NCBI GenBank assembly: GCA_032250675.1
Contig: JAVVEY010000040.1
Location: 1-23,234, forward strand
DNA length: 23,234 bases
Source: Gaopeijia sp032250675
GTDB taxonomy: Bacteria; Gemmatimonadota; Gemmatimonadetes; Longimicrobiales; Gaopeijiaceae
Direction: 5' to 3'
Shown here: piece by piece, positions 1 through 7,190 of the stretch
How positions within the stretch are numbered: position 1 is the first letter of the stretch
How the letters are laid out: each line of letters starts with the position of its first letter
Program-made: the position numbers and the translations under genes
Notes under the pieces: generated by a model
The model's input: only the letters and a program-made list of their open reading frames with translations
Told to the model about the DNA's origin: nothing
Database searches by the model: none

Positions 1-1330
1 ACCCCAGCCCCGATCCCATCGTCCTGGACCGCTCCACCTGGTAGTATTTTTCGAAGATCCTCGAGCGATCCTTCTCCGGGATTCCCGGGCCGGTGTCGGA
101 CACCAGGAAGAGCACGCCGTCCGCCTCCCCACGTGCCACGATCCGCACGGTTCCGTCCACGCCGGAGTACTTGATGGCGTTGGCCACCAGGTTGCCCAGC
201 ACCTCGTCGCGGATGAGATCCGCATCCATCACGATGCGCTCCGGGGCCGAGTCCAGAACCTCGGTTTCCAGGGCGACGCCCGCCTGCGCGGCCAACATCT
301 CGAAGGATCGGACCAGGCCGGTGATCAGGTCCTCCAGGTGGACCGGTTCCATCTCGGTCCGGTAGGACCCCGTCTCCAGCTTGCTGATGTCCATGAGCCG
401 GCTCACCTGCCGGCTCAGCACATCGGTCTGCTCGACGATGCCCTTCAGGATCTCCTTCTGCCTCTCCGGCATCTCGCCATCGATCTCCTCGTCGAGGAGC
501 TCGGCATAGCCGTGGATGACGTTGATGGGAGTTTTGAGCTCGTGGCTGGCCACCCCCACGAATTCCGATTGCATGCGGGAAAGGTCGGCCAGCCGGCTGG
601 TCATGGTGCGAAAGGAGCGGGAGAGTTCGCCGATCTCGTCCGCGCGTTCGTACGGCAGGTCGTCGGGCGAGCGGAAGCTCCACTCGGCGACCCCCGAAGT
701 CGCCCGCACGAGGAGGCGGAGAGGGCGGGTGAGCGCCCGGGTCGTCCACACCCCCAACGCCAGTGCCAGCACCAGGAATCCCCCGGTGGCCAGGAGGGTG
801 GTGGTCCGACCCGACACGCTGATCTGGCGCGCCCGCTCGAAGTCGGCCTGGGCCCGGCCGTCGATCGCCGAAGCGACCACCGCCAGCTCCCGCCGGGCCT
901 CGTCGAAGAGCGGTTCCATCGCCCGGAAGACGTCGGTCGCCTGGTTCACATCTCCGTCGTCCATGCGGGTATCAATCGTGCGCCCGAAGGCCTCCAGGCT
1001 GGCCAGCACGGGCGTGAGGGGGCGGACCTCCTCCGCGTACCCCGCGGCGTCGAGTTCGCGAGTCACGCTACGCAGCGTGGCGAACTCTTCCCACACGGCG
1101 GCCTGAAGCACGTCATCGCCCGTCGCGACGAAGCTCCGTTCCAGACGGTCCAGGTCGGCCAGGGCGACCGCCACCCGTCCGACCGCGAGCACGGCCGTCG
1201 CATGCTCGTCCCGACCTTCGACGGCGATCGAGCGCAGTTCCGAGAGGCGCGACGCCGAATAGAGCGCAGGGATCAGCAGGATCGCGGTGATCACGGCGAA
1301 GCTCGCGATCAGCCGGCTGCGGACCGTCAT
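1..1330 (-). CDS. Membrane sensor histidine kinase, HAMP type (3' end beyond window)
   Basis: Partial gene of about 443 visible codons, read from the ATG at 1330 to the left edge with no stop. Visible order: a first membrane helix at about residues 7-26, an extracytoplasmic helical region of about 150 residues, a second membrane helix at about 176-196, a HAMP linker, then the HisKA domain with the H-box SHELKTP (phospho-acceptor His263). The HATPase domain follows with N-box Asn380/Asn384, the G1 box DTGPGIP (Asp412) and the start of the G2 box (GSGLG) at the edge. Family knowledge: such kinases autophosphorylate on the H-box His and pass phosphate to a response regulator. The start overlaps the stop of the upstream lipoprotein gene as ATGA, so the two are translationally coupled. 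The ligand cannot be read; the sensor region looks like a four-helix bundle. The partner may lie beyond the left edge or be the REC-HD-GYP protein in this operon. Confidence 0.93.
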   Translation of the reverse strand, partial: MTVRSRLIASFAVITAILLIPALYSASRLSELRSIAVEGRDEHATAVLAVGRVAVALADLDRLERSFVATGDDVLQAAVWEEFATLRSVTRELDAAGYAEEVRPLTPVLASLEAFGRTIDTRMDDGDVNQATDVFRAMEPLFDEARRELAVVASAIDGRAQADFERARQISVSGRTTTLLATGGFLVLALALGVWTTRALTRPLRLLVRATSGVAEWSFRSPDDLPYERADEIGELSRSFRTMTSRLADLSRMQSEFVGVASHELKTPINVIHGYAELLDEEIDGEMPERQKEILKGIVEQTDVLSRQVSRLMDISKLETGSYRTEMEPVHLEDLITGLVRSFEMLAAQAGVALETEVLDSAPERIVMDADLIRDEVLGNLVANAIKYSGVDGTVRIVARGEADGVLFLVSDTGPGIPEKDRSRIFEKYYQVERSRTMGSGLG

Positions 1331-1983
1331 CGGTCGCGGGACGACACGGTTCCACCTCCGGCTTTCAGGAGGTCCCGGATCCGCTCGATCTCCGCCTCCA
1401 GTTCGACCACACGGCTCCGCACCGTCTGGAGAGTGTCCGCAAGGGCGGCCGCCCGACTCTGATGCGCGTCGCGTTCGGCGCGCAAACTGTCCAGCACGAG
1501 GGCCGCGGGGGTGCCCGGATGCACCGGGAGCGCGGACCGATCCACGGAATCCACGGGCTGCTCACAGTCCGAGAAGCGGGGCGCGGTACCGAGTTCGGCA
1601 TCGAGGTCAGCAGGGGCGCCCTGATCGATGGCGAGGACGTAGAGTGTGCGGGCGATCGCATGCCCCTCGTTGGGGGCATCGGGGAGCATGAGATAGCGAA
1701 CCGCGAAGGAGGCCGCGCGGGCAGGATCGGCGTCGGGGTTGCGCGCGTCCAGCTCCAGCGTGCTCAGGAGGAGGATCGCCCCTCTGCCGCGCTCGCCGGA
1801 TTCGCAGCGCGACGCGACCTCCGCCAGGGCCTCGCGTGCCTGCTCCCACTCCCCACTCTCGAGGGCGCGGGTGCCCGCCTGGAAGCGCGACTCGACCGGG
1901 CTCGGGCCGGAGGGGAATAGACCCGCGCACCCCGCGGTGAGGAATCCCGCCGCGACGAGGGAGACGAGCCGGGTCACGCGCAT
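1327..1983 (-). CDS. Coiled-coil lipoprotein coupled to the sensor kinase
   Basis: A 218-residue protein with a short basic N-terminus, a hydrophobic stretch and a lipobox ending LTAGC (Cys19), so probably lipid-anchored after signal peptidase II processing. Residues about 30-110 are helical and Ala-rich with a TPR-like look (GTRALESGEWEQAREAL). Residues about 160-210 form a clear heptad-type coiled coil. The ATG at 1983 overlaps the previous stop as TGATG; a GTG three bases upstream is an alternative start. The gene lies directly before the histidine kinase with a 4-base overlap. This resembles the QseG-type arrangement in enterobacteria, where an outer-membrane lipoprotein with TPR/coiled-coil character accompanies the kinase QseE/GlrK. 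The resemblance is by context and architecture only; I do not recognise the family from sequence. Confidence 0.82.
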   Translation of the reverse strand: MRVTRLVSLVAAGFLTAGCAGLFPSGPSPVESRFQAGTRALESGEWEQAREALAEVASRCESGERGRGAILLLSTLELDARNPDADPARAASFAVRYLMLPDAPNEGHAIARTLYVLAIDQGAPADLDAELGTAPRFSDCEQPVDSVDRSALPVHPGTPAALVLDSLRAERDAHQSRAAALADTLQTVRSRVVELEAEIERIRDLLKAGGGTVSSRDR

Positions 1984-3026
1984 CACGCCACCGACTCGCG
2001 CGATTCCTTCGCGAGCGTCCCGAAAACCTCGACCACATCGGGATCGAAGTGGCCGCCAGCCTCCCTGCTGATCTCATCGAGTGCCTCTTCGGCACTCCAC
2101 GCCCGCTTGTAGGGGCGGGCATGGGTGAGCGCATCGTAGGCATCGGCCACCGCCACGATGCGGCCCTCCAGCGGGATCTCGTCACCCGCCAATCCGGCGG
2201 GATAGCCCGACCCATCCCAGTGCTCATGGTGGCTGCGCGCGATGCGGGCCGCCACGTCCAGCAGAGGGACATTCGGGTCGTCCAGGAGATCCCCACCGAT
2301 ATCTGTATGCGTCTTCATGATTTCGAACTCGGCCTCCGTCAGCTCCGTACTCTTCCGGAGAATGGCGTCGGGGATCGCGATCTTGCCGACGTCGTGCAGC
2401 GGCGCCACCAGCTCGATCATGGCCACATCGCCCTCGGGGAGGTCGAGCGCCCGGGCGAGTATTCCCGAGCGGCGTCCGACTCGCTTCGTGTGCTCGCCCG
2501 TGACATCATCCCTGTACTCCGCCGCGCGTGCCAGACGGAGTAGAATCTGAAGGCGCGCCTCTTCCAGATCCGCCGTGCGCTCGCGCACCCGCCTCTCGAG
2601 CAGATCGTTGTGGTTCCTGAGGGCGCGGTGCAGGAATCGGGTTTCCAGAAGGTTGCGTACCCGCAGACGCACCTCGCTGGGACTCAACGGCTTGCTCAGA
2701 AAGTCCTTGGCACCCCCCGACAGCGCCCGCCGCTCCGCGTCTCGGGAGTGGTCCGAGGTGAGGACCAGGATGGGGAGGTACTCCTCCTCCGGCACCACCT
2801 CGCGGATGGCCTCGATCACCCCGAATCCATCCACCTCCGGCATCATCAGATCGAGGAGGACGAGGTCGATGTCGTGCTCGGTGAGGAGGGTCGTCGCCTC
2901 GGTCGGGTCCGTGGTGGTGACGATCTCTCCGTAGCCTTCCGGGTCCAGTACGCGCTGCAGCAACTGGATGTTGGCCTCCTCGTCGTCGACGATCAGGAGG
3001 CGTGCGTCCGGGAAGTGTTTCTTCAT
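1983..3026 (-). CDS. Response regulator with HD-GYP cyclic-di-GMP phosphodiesterase output
   Basis: A 347-residue two-domain protein. Residues about 8-125 are a REC receiver domain with the acidic pair in VDDEE, phospho-acceptor Asp59 in LLDLMMP, and the conserved Lys in SKPLSP. A helical linker leads to an HD-GYP domain with the catalytic HD pair His211/Asp212 (HDVGKIAIPD), the downstream metal-binding HHEHWDGSGYP block (Gly274-Tyr275-Pro276), and VADAYDALTH. Family knowledge: RpfG-type proteins hydrolyse cyclic-di-GMP and lower biofilm and polysaccharide output when activated by a kinase. All catalytic motifs are intact. I chose the ATG at 3026 because the open frame upstream is Pro/Thr/His/Arg-rich low-complexity sequence, although no strong ribosome site precedes this ATG. 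The stop overlaps the next gene's ATG by one base. The downstream kinase in the same operon is a candidate phosphodonor. Confidence 0.93.
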   Translation of the reverse strand: MKKHFPDARLLIVDDEEANIQLLQRVLDPEGYGEIVTTTDPTEATTLLTEHDIDLVLLDLMMPEVDGFGVIEAIREVVPEEEYLPILVLTSDHSRDAERRALSGGAKDFLSKPLSPSEVRLRVRNLLETRFLHRALRNHNDLLERRVRERTADLEEARLQILLRLARAAEYRDDVTGEHTKRVGRRSGILARALDLPEGDVAMIELVAPLHDVGKIAIPDAILRKSTELTEAEFEIMKTHTDIGGDLLDDPNVPLLDVAARIARSHHEHWDGSGYPAGLAGDEIPLEGRIVAVADAYDALTHARPYKRAWSAEEALDEISREAGGHFDPDVVEVFGTLAKESRESVA

Positions 3027-3236
3027 GATATCCGGGTGTGGCGACGACGTCCGAGGCGTGGGGGGCCGCGTGAAGGTGCGGGGCCGTGTGGATGTGGGGT
3101 GTCGTGTGAACATCGTGGGCCAGGCGGGCAGGTGCAATGAAATCGGTTTCGGGGACGCGTACGGCCAACCCACCCCTGGACGATACGCACGTCCGCCTCG
3201 CCGCGCTCCCGGGTGCCCCTCGGTGAACGGAGGGGA

Positions 3237-5513
3237 TCAACGACGCCCCGCGTGGGCCTTGCTGGTGCGGGTCGACACGTCGGTGGGACCCACGGGGAGC
3301 CGGGGAAGGCCGAGATCGGGATCCGCCTCGCCGGGGATCCGATCGGTCGGATCGGAGGATCCGAAGACCGATCCGAGCCAGTGACCGAAGCCGGAGAGGA
3401 ACCCGCCATCGCCGCGGTGCGGACACCTCGCAACGGGCTCGTTTCCCACCACGAAGAACTCCCACTGCGGATCGCCCGACCGGGGCCGACACCCCGCCTC
3501 GAGGAGCATCCCCGTCCCGGGGTCGATGGCCCGGGTCACCACATCGGGTGGTGGATCGCCCCACCGGGGCATCGCGCGCCCACGATGGATGCGCGACATG
3601 ATCCGGCCCCACACGGGGGCCGCCACGCTTCCCCCGGTCGAACGCACCGGGAGCGGACGGGCCGCGTCGAATCCGACCCAGACGACGCCTACCACCTCCG
3701 GGGTGTAGCCGGCGAACCAGAGATCGGTGGCGTCGTCCGTGGTGCCGGTCTTCCCCGCGGCCGGCCCCTGGAAGCCGGCGCTGCGGACGCCCGCACCCGT
3801 CCCGCTCCGGACCACCTCACGCAGGAGGTCGGTCATCAGGAAGGCGGTGGCCGGATCGGTCACCTCGGTCCGCTCGGCCTCGGTTTCGAAGACGACCCTC
3901 CCGTCCGCGTCCTCGACCCGCGTGACGACACGCGGGGCGACACGCGCTCCCTCCCCGGCGAAGGCGGAGTAGGCCACAGCCATCTCGAGGGGACTCGTGG
4001 CGCTCACGCCCAGCGCCGAGACGGGGGAGAGGGGGACCTCTCCCGTCATCGCGGCGCGACGCGCGAAGTCACGAATCCGCCGTGGCCCGACCGCCGCCGC
4101 AAGGCGAATCGCCGGGAGATTCTGCGACCGCACGAGCGCCTCGCGAAGACGCATCGGCCCTTCGAAATCGCCGGAGTAGTTGCCCGGTGCCCACGCCGGT
4201 CGGTCGTCCTCCGCGAGGCGAAACGGCGCGTCGAGGATCGGCTGGCTGAGCACGAAGCCTTCCTCGATGGCGGCCGCATACACGAAGGGCTTGAAGGCGC
4301 TCCCCGCCTGGCGACGGGCGTGTCTCGCGCGATCGAACCGCGAGTCCGCGAAGTCGCGACCTCCCACCCACGCGCGGATTTCGCCTCCCGCCAGGTCGAG
4401 GACGATCACCGCGCCCTGCAGGTACGCGGTGCCGCCCGGCTCCGGGGCCGGCGCGTGCCGATACGACGGCCCGCGAAAACGCCCGAACGCCCCACTCTCC
4501 ACGGCACGAAGCTGATCGCGCAGCTCCTCCTCGGCCGCGGTCTGCGCCTCGATCTCCAGGGTGGTGTGGATCGTGAAGCGCTCGGCGTGGATCCGCTCTC
4601 CCATCTCTCCCTCCAGGAAGCGGCGCACCTCCTCCACGAAGTAGGGAGCGAACCGGGTGGTATGGCGTGCTTCGAGGGCGGGCTCGGGAAGGAGGCGCAC
4701 CGGTCGCGCACGCGCGGCCCGCGCCTCCTCGACCGGCAGGCGTGCCTGGTCAGCCATCAGGTCGAGAACGAGATCTCTCCGCGCGCGGGCGGCTTCCGGA
4801 TGATCGTACGGATCGTACAGCGCCGGGGCTTTCGCCAGCGCCGCGAGAAGCGCCGCCTCCTCCACGGCGAGGTCCCGCGCATCCTTCCCGAAGTAGTAGC
4901 GGCTCGCGCCCTGCACCCCTTCGGCGCCGCCGCCGAGGTAGATGTGATTCAGATAGAGTTCGAGGATCTCCGCCTTGGTGAAGCGCTCCTCGATCTCGCC
5001 CGCCATCCGGACCTCCAGGAGCTTGCGCGAGAGCGTCCGATCGCTGCGGCGTATGCGCTCGGGGAAGAGGGTGCGAGCCAGCTGCATCGTCAGCGTGCTG
5101 GCGCCCTGCACGAAGGCTCCCGCCCGGAGATCGGCGCTCACCGCGCCGACCACCCGGAACCAGTCGACGCCCCCGTGTCGGAAGAAGCGCCGATCCTCGA
5201 CCGCCACGAAGGCATCGCCGATGTGCTCCGGGAGTGAATCCAGCGGGACGAGGGGGTGGTCAACCGGCGAGAGATCCGCGAACGGCTCTCCATTCCGCGC
5301 GAGGAGCACCGAAGCGCCTCCGGGCGCCCAGGAGGCCAGCCGCGCCGCATCGGGGCACCCCGCCACGCCACAGCGCACCCAGGCGAACCACCCCAGCGCC
5401 GCGACCACCACGAGGCCGCGGGCCAGGCGGCGCCGGTACCGGGGCGTCGATCGTCCGGAGCTCCACGGCAGACGGCCCCTCCGGAGTCGTTTCACGAGTC
5501 GGTGGTTCTTCAT
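3237..5513 (-). CDS. Class A penicillin-binding protein (PBP1A/1C type)
   Basis: A 758-residue bifunctional peptidoglycan synthase. It has a basic cytoplasmic start, one membrane helix at about residues 32-50, a GT51 transglycosylase domain with catalytic Glu106 (VEDRRFFRHGGVD), GASTLTMQLAR and the RKLLE...AEILELYLNHIYLG block, then a transpeptidase domain. The transpeptidase motifs are SxxK at Ser405-Lys408 (SAFK), SxN at Ser463-Asn465 (SQN) and KTGT starting at Lys588. Family knowledge: it polymerises lipid II and cross-links stem peptides at the outer face of the inner membrane. A C-terminal tail of about 80 residues has two Cys and a disordered end. The ATG at 5513 is preferred; the open frame continues upstream to a TTG at 5678, but that stretch is Arg/Ala/Pro-rich and runs into tandem repeats. 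The next gene downstream is 210 bases away, so common transcription is possible but not shown. Confidence 0.95.
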   Translation of the reverse strand: MKNHRLVKRLRRGRLPWSSGRSTPRYRRRLARGLVVVAALGWFAWVRCGVAGCPDAARLASWAPGGASVLLARNGEPFADLSPVDHPLVPLDSLPEHIGDAFVAVEDRRFFRHGGVDWFRVVGAVSADLRAGAFVQGASTLTMQLARTLFPERIRRSDRTLSRKLLEVRMAGEIEERFTKAEILELYLNHIYLGGGAEGVQGASRYYFGKDARDLAVEEAALLAALAKAPALYDPYDHPEAARARRDLVLDLMADQARLPVEEARAARARPVRLLPEPALEARHTTRFAPYFVEEVRRFLEGEMGERIHAERFTIHTTLEIEAQTAAEEELRDQLRAVESGAFGRFRGPSYRHAPAPEPGGTAYLQGAVIVLDLAGGEIRAWVGGRDFADSRFDRARHARRQAGSAFKPFVYAAAIEEGFVLSQPILDAPFRLAEDDRPAWAPGNYSGDFEGPMRLREALVRSQNLPAIRLAAAVGPRRIRDFARRAAMTGEVPLSPVSALGVSATSPLEMAVAYSAFAGEGARVAPRVVTRVEDADGRVVFETEAERTEVTDPATAFLMTDLLREVVRSGTGAGVRSAGFQGPAAGKTGTTDDATDLWFAGYTPEVVGVVWVGFDAARPLPVRSTGGSVAAPVWGRIMSRIHRGRAMPRWGDPPPDVVTRAIDPGTGMLLEAGCRPRSGDPQWEFFVVGNEPVARCPHRGDGGFLSGFGHWLGSVFGSSDPTDRIPGEADPDLGLPRLPVGPTDVSTRTSKAHAGRR

Positions 5514-5664
5514 CTCCCCGAGAAGACGCAAGGAGAGTGCCACCCCGGCGGATCGTCGGACGAAGGAGCGTGCCGGGGGCGCGCGCGCCACCGAGGTGCC
5601 GCGGATCGCCGGCTTCGGTCGAGCGCTTGCCCGCCTCGCCGATCGGTGACCCGGAGGCGCGCCG

Positions 5665-5720
5665 GACCCCTCGCTCAAGACCCCTCGCTCAAGACCCTCC
5701 GCTCAGGCCCCCTCGCTCAG
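5665..5720. repeat. Four tandem copies of a 14-bp repeat
   Basis: The units lie at 5665-5678, 5679-5692, 5693-5706 and 5707-5720. The first two are identical (GACCCCTCGCTCAA); the third and fourth differ at a few positions. Read on the minus strand each copy carries the core TGAGCG followed by a G-rich run, and the copy nearest the gene supplies the TGA stop of the beta-propeller gene (5717-5719). Because 14 is not a multiple of three, successive copies place TGA in different frames. Confidence 0.9.
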
Positions 5721-6955
5721 GACGGCTCGAAAACCCGGTGGGTGCGAACCACGACCGGAACGCCGAGCGAGTCCTGGATCGTGGTGTAGACCCGGCCGCC
5801 CCGGACCCGGATCGGCATCGAGGCGGGGAGGTCGAAGGCCAACTCGACCGACCCCTCCCAGGTGCCGTCGGCCGAGAAGACGTCGTAGAGGGGCCCGAAG
5901 TCGTCGGTGCGGGTCCGCCCCACCCAGAGGCGCCCCTCGTCGTCGGTGCTCAGGCTGGTGATCACCGGCTTGGCAGGCGGCATCAGGCGGGCGACCCTCT
6001 CCGCGACGCGGCGCTGCTCGGGGTCCCGCGCCACCCGGGCCTCCACGTACTCCAGGCGGTCCCGGTCGGTGACCGGCGGGGGCGCCACCTCGGATTCGAT
6101 GACGAGCGTGGTGTCGCCGTCCGCCCCGATCCGGACGATTCGGTAGGTGTCGGCGTCGGTGCGCCAGATCGTGCCGTCGGCGTGGACGGTCGTGATGGGC
6201 CGGGGATCGAAGGGGACAGGGAAGTAGGTGTGTCCGCCTCGGTTGTTCCGCTGAATCAGGGTGCGGCTGGGTACCGCGCCCAGGTAGACCGAGTCCTTCT
6301 CGGCGCGCGCCGGGTCGTACACGACCATGTACTCGTGCACGATCGCCTCCGTCAGGCCCTCCTCGGGCGGGAAGACCCGCTCGGCCGTCGAGTGCACCTG
6401 GTGCTTCCAGAGCCGGCCGTGGCGATCGACGGTGCCCTCCCAGATATACCCGAAGGCGAGGACGGGCATCGGGTACCGGTCGACCTCGCCGCCGTCGGTG
6501 GCGAGGCCGATCATCCTCCACCCTCCCGGGTCCTGCACCCAGAGGAGGGTGTCGTGGACCAGAACCATCCCGTTGGGGGTGTCGAGCTCGCCCGGACCCT
6601 CTCCGCGGGAGGCGACGGTGCGCACGAATCGCCCGTCGGCATCGAAGGCCCGGATCTCGGCCGCCTGGTGGTCGAGGACGTAGATCGTGCCGTCCCGGTC
6701 GGCTTCGACGCCACGCACATCCCCGAAGATCTCTTCGGCGGGCCCCTCCACGACCCCGATCCGGAGATCCACCGCGGCCGGGAGTGGGTCGCCCGCGGGG
6801 AGCGCCGGGTAGCGGACGACGACCCTCCCGTCCGGCAGGGTGTCCCGGACGCCGGCAACCGCCCGGGTCTCGGGCCGATCCGGGGCGCAGGCGGTGACCA
6901 CGACGGCCGCGAGGAGGAGGGAGACGGGGCGGTGACGGGAGGGTGCGCGCATCAT
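5717..6955 (-). CDS. 6-bladed beta-propeller (NHL-like) lipoprotein
   Basis: A 412-residue protein with a signal peptide ending in a VVTAC lipobox (Cys23), so predicted to be exported and lipid-anchored. The body shows repeated beta-propeller blades, for example the stretches around GVEADRDGTIYVLD, ADGRFVRTV, ADGTIWRTD and DDEGRLWVGRT. This is the pattern of NHL/6-bladed beta-propeller proteins with repeated DG.(I/L)(W/Y)V strands. Family knowledge: such proteins bind ligands or partners at the cell surface or in the periplasm; no enzyme motif is evident. Two ATG codons are adjacent (6955 and 6952); AAGG lies about six bases upstream of the first. It is divergent from the selenoprotein gene, with 235 bases between the starts. 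The function is unknown beyond the fold. Confidence 0.85.
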   Translation of the reverse strand: MMRAPSRHRPVSLLLAAVVVTACAPDRPETRAVAGVRDTLPDGRVVVRYPALPAGDPLPAAVDLRIGVVEGPAEEIFGDVRGVEADRDGTIYVLDHQAAEIRAFDADGRFVRTVASRGEGPGELDTPNGMVLVHDTLLWVQDPGGWRMIGLATDGGEVDRYPMPVLAFGYIWEGTVDRHGRLWKHQVHSTAERVFPPEEGLTEAIVHEYMVVYDPARAEKDSVYLGAVPSRTLIQRNNRGGHTYFPVPFDPRPITTVHADGTIWRTDADTYRIVRIGADGDTTLVIESEVAPPPVTDRDRLEYVEARVARDPEQRRVAERVARLMPPAKPVITSLSTDDEGRLWVGRTRTDDFGPLYDVFSADGTWEGSVELAFDLPASMPIRVRGGRVYTTIQDSLGVPVVVRTHRVFEPS

Positions 6956-7081
6956 CTTCTGCCTTCGGGTTCGGGATGACGAAGTTCCCCCATGAACGGG
7001 AGCGGTCAGGACACCCTCCCGAGGTCGATCTCATCCAACCGAGGATGGGGTGGCCGGATCGAGACGCGCAAGTGAATCCAC

Positions 7082-7120
7082 GCGGGGAGCGGCGTCGTGC
7101 ACCCGACGGCACGCTCCCGC
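7082..7120. other. Stable interrupted hairpin in the divergent intergenic region
   Basis: GGGAGCG at 7085-7091 pairs with CGCTCCC at 7112-7118. Inside it CGTCG at 7093-7097 pairs with CGACG at 7104-7108 around a 6-base loop. A C-G and G-C pair extends the base across a one-base bulge at 7084. It lies about 70 bases before the selenoprotein start. It could be a structured leader, an operator dyad or a transcription boundary; no long T-run follows. Confidence 0.5.
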
Positions 7121-7190
7121 ATCCCCGGGGGTATCCCTCTCTTTCCACTCCCCTCCGATCCGGTCCTGCCCCCTCCCCGGGAACCCCACC

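Noticed and set aside
338..1462. Plus-strand open frame of 374 codons
   Set aside because: Antisense to the histidine kinase, whose H, N and G boxes are clear; the plus-strand product resembles nothing.
3213..5237. Plus-strand open frame of 674 codons
   Set aside because: It is antisense to the penicillin-binding protein, rich in Arg/Gly/Pro/His and has no family features; long spurious frames are usual at this GC content.
5514..5678. N-terminal extension of the penicillin-binding protein to TTG 5678
   Set aside because: Arg/Ala/Pro-rich, starts inside tandem repeats, and the membrane anchor lies just after ATG 5513.
5665..5720. CRISPR array
   Set aside because: Units are 14 bp and contiguous without spacers; no cas genes are visible.
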